Positions 6,101 through 6,284 of a stretch of DNA of 6,284 nt are shown piece by piece (the first letter of the stretch is position 1; each line of letters begins with the position of its first letter). The notes below the pieces were generated by a model. The model saw nothing but the letters and a program-made list of their open reading frames with translations, was not told the DNA's origin and did not search any database. The DNA comes from Chloroflexota bacterium. Its GTDB lineage: Bacteria > Chloroflexota > Anaerolineae > Thermoflexales > Thermoflexaceae. The stretch covers positions 1-6,284 of the forward strand of contig JAUQQB010000172.1 of the NCBI GenBank assembly GCA_030550075.1, in the 5' to 3' direction. The position numbers and the translations under genes were made by a program.

Positions 6101-6284
6101 TGGCCCAGCTGATTTACGACCTCAAAGCCATCCACCCTCAGGCCCAGGTCTCGGTCAAGCTGGTCTCCACCGTCGGGGTGGGTGTGATCGCCGCGGGGGT
6201 GGCCAAGGCGGGGGCCGATATCATCCTCATCAGCGGGCACGCCGGAGGGACTGGCGCCTCGCCATGGTCTTCCATCAAGAACGC
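3127..6284 (+). CDS. gltB: Glutamate synthase (GOGAT) large subunit, 3' end beyond the window
   Basis: 1052 complete codons are open to the edge; the full protein is usually about 1500 aa. It transfers the amide nitrogen of glutamine to 2-oxoglutarate to give glutamate. The class II glutaminase domain starts with the nucleophile Cys12 (ERDACGIGLLA, short propeptide removed on maturation). It continues with HRGATADDGLTGDGAG (41-56), IFHQRFSTNTLPAW, HNGEINT (240-246), QSGSDSAMLDN (279-289) and RNGLRP. The central domain (about 459-740) has GSMGDDTPLAML and FAQVTNPPIDPLRE. The FMN/2-oxoglutarate domain begins near 845 with FSTAAMSHGALSPEAHE, SNSGEGGEDPARY, QIKMAQGSKPGEGG, SPPPHHDIYSIEDLAQ and SGHAGGTGAS. 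Between GEGGEDPARY and QVASARFGV there are only a few residues, the length of the E. coli NADPH enzyme, whereas ferredoxin-dependent forms carry an insertion there. The iron-sulfur cysteines and the C-terminal beta-helix lie off the window, as may a partner gltD. The long open reading frames on the opposite strand are its shadows. Confidence 0.98.
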   Translation, partial: MEVLERRERDACGIGLLARPGGPADHTLLAMALQALDRMSHRGATADDGLTGDGAGVLTAFPRRLFLRFLEAQGLHPPHPTRLAAAMIFLPVEPCVQEDAQRILRAAFVEEGFHLLSWRPVPIRPEILGPRARATCPSILQALLADERADTPEGIDRRLYRARRRAERALAARGISCYVASASCRTIVYKALVLARDLPRFYPDLANPDFETDFVIFHQRFSTNTLPAWARAQPFRTLCHNGEINTLQGNVNSMRAREATLASPLWGETIEDLRPIIDQSGSDSAMLDNVVEFLIHSGYDIRHAMRMLIPEAWEKAVDLDEAARGFYAFHQGLMEPWDGPAAVLFTDGRFVGALLDRNGLRPLRVLRTVDGLLYCGSEIGALEIPTERILKLDRLGPGQMLAADLRTGRVQDHASLRAELSAQRPYAEWVRRHRLRLSEPPQAPALSNPDALLRQQIAFGYTAEELRLILRPMARTGQEPIGSMGDDTPLAMLSGWPRPLYNFFKQRFAQVTNPPIDPLRETRVMSLTVLLGERANLLMPKEQAAHLIELPGPILTPAQLEALERLPDPAFRALRLPMVWPIAEGPAGLRRALEKLCRVAERAIQAGYRLLILSDEGVDATNAPIPALLAVGVLHHHLIRVGQRARASLIVASGEPREVHHFACLLGYGASAVCPYLAVQTVAAMAAREREGGRSETPEEAVCHYIQAIEKGLLKVMARMGISTLDAYTGAQIFECIGLQQELVEWAFEGTPGVFGPVGLEEIAQRVQIWHQAAFRAERPELPSPGFYKHRAQGEFHALNPDAIRALQEAVRTPDVLGEGFPEAYRRYREFARHAHREPVDLRDRLRWRSDRDPIPLEEVELAEAILRRFSTAAMSHGALSPEAHETLAIAMNRLGLRSNSGEGGEDPARYRTERNSRTKQVASARFGVTPYYLISAEELQIKMAQGSKPGEGGHLPATKVTPEIARLRFAQPGIDLISPPPHHDIYSIEDLAQLIYDLKAIHPQAQVSVKLVSTVGVGVIAAGVAKAGADIILISGHAGGTGASPWSSIKN

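Noticed and set aside
4705..6240. 511-codon open frame on the minus strand
   Set aside because: It lies entirely antisense to the well-conserved gltB coding sequence, has no recognisable domain, and its composition is that of a shadow frame in GC-rich DNA.

Overview
The window looks like part of a bacterial chromosome, GC-rich by eye, with compact operons and strong Shine-Dalgarno sites. It holds a three-gene operon on the minus strand (positions 1-2629), a 497-bp intergenic region, and a divergent plus-strand gene that runs off the right edge. The style of the proteins, above all a histidine kinase whose H-box reads HEFGRLIGAL, reminds me of thermophilic Chloroflexota (Thermoflexus/Anaerolineae-like). 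That assignment is from memory of the families and has low to moderate confidence.

Minus-strand operon, in order of transcription: an OmpR/PhoB-type response regulator (2629-1934), a membrane-bound HisKA-type sensor kinase (1921-518), and a DUF421/YetF-family membrane protein (508 to beyond the left edge). The gaps are 12 and 9 nt, so the three are very probably co-transcribed. The regulator has all its phosphorylation residues. The kinase has intact ATP-binding boxes, but its H-box lacks the usual proline and the usual Thr/Asn phosphatase residue. The DUF421 gene carries a one-base frameshift near position 325: the family sequence starts in one frame and continues in the next. It is either a broken gene or a sequence error.

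Plus strand: gltB, the large subunit of glutamate synthase (GOGAT), starts at 3127 and stays open to the end of the window (1052 codons seen of an expected ~1500). It includes the class II glutaminase domain, the central domain and the first part of the FMN domain. The absence of the ferredoxin-loop insertion points to the NAD(P)H-type bacterial enzyme.

The intergenic region (2630-3126) is the least explained part. On the plus strand, within about 225 nt, it contains four successive inverted repeats that can fold as long hairpins (2825-2854, 2868-2905, 2934-2981, 2998-3048). A further perfect 8-bp inverted repeat (3096-3103 with 3125-3132) would place the gltB start codon in a stem and its Shine-Dalgarno in the loop. 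This could be a structured 5' leader controlling gltB, or in part a DNA operator region shared with the divergent two-component operon. I recognise no known riboswitch class in it. I see no tRNA, rRNA, CRISPR array, insertion sequence or recognisable intrinsic terminator in the window.
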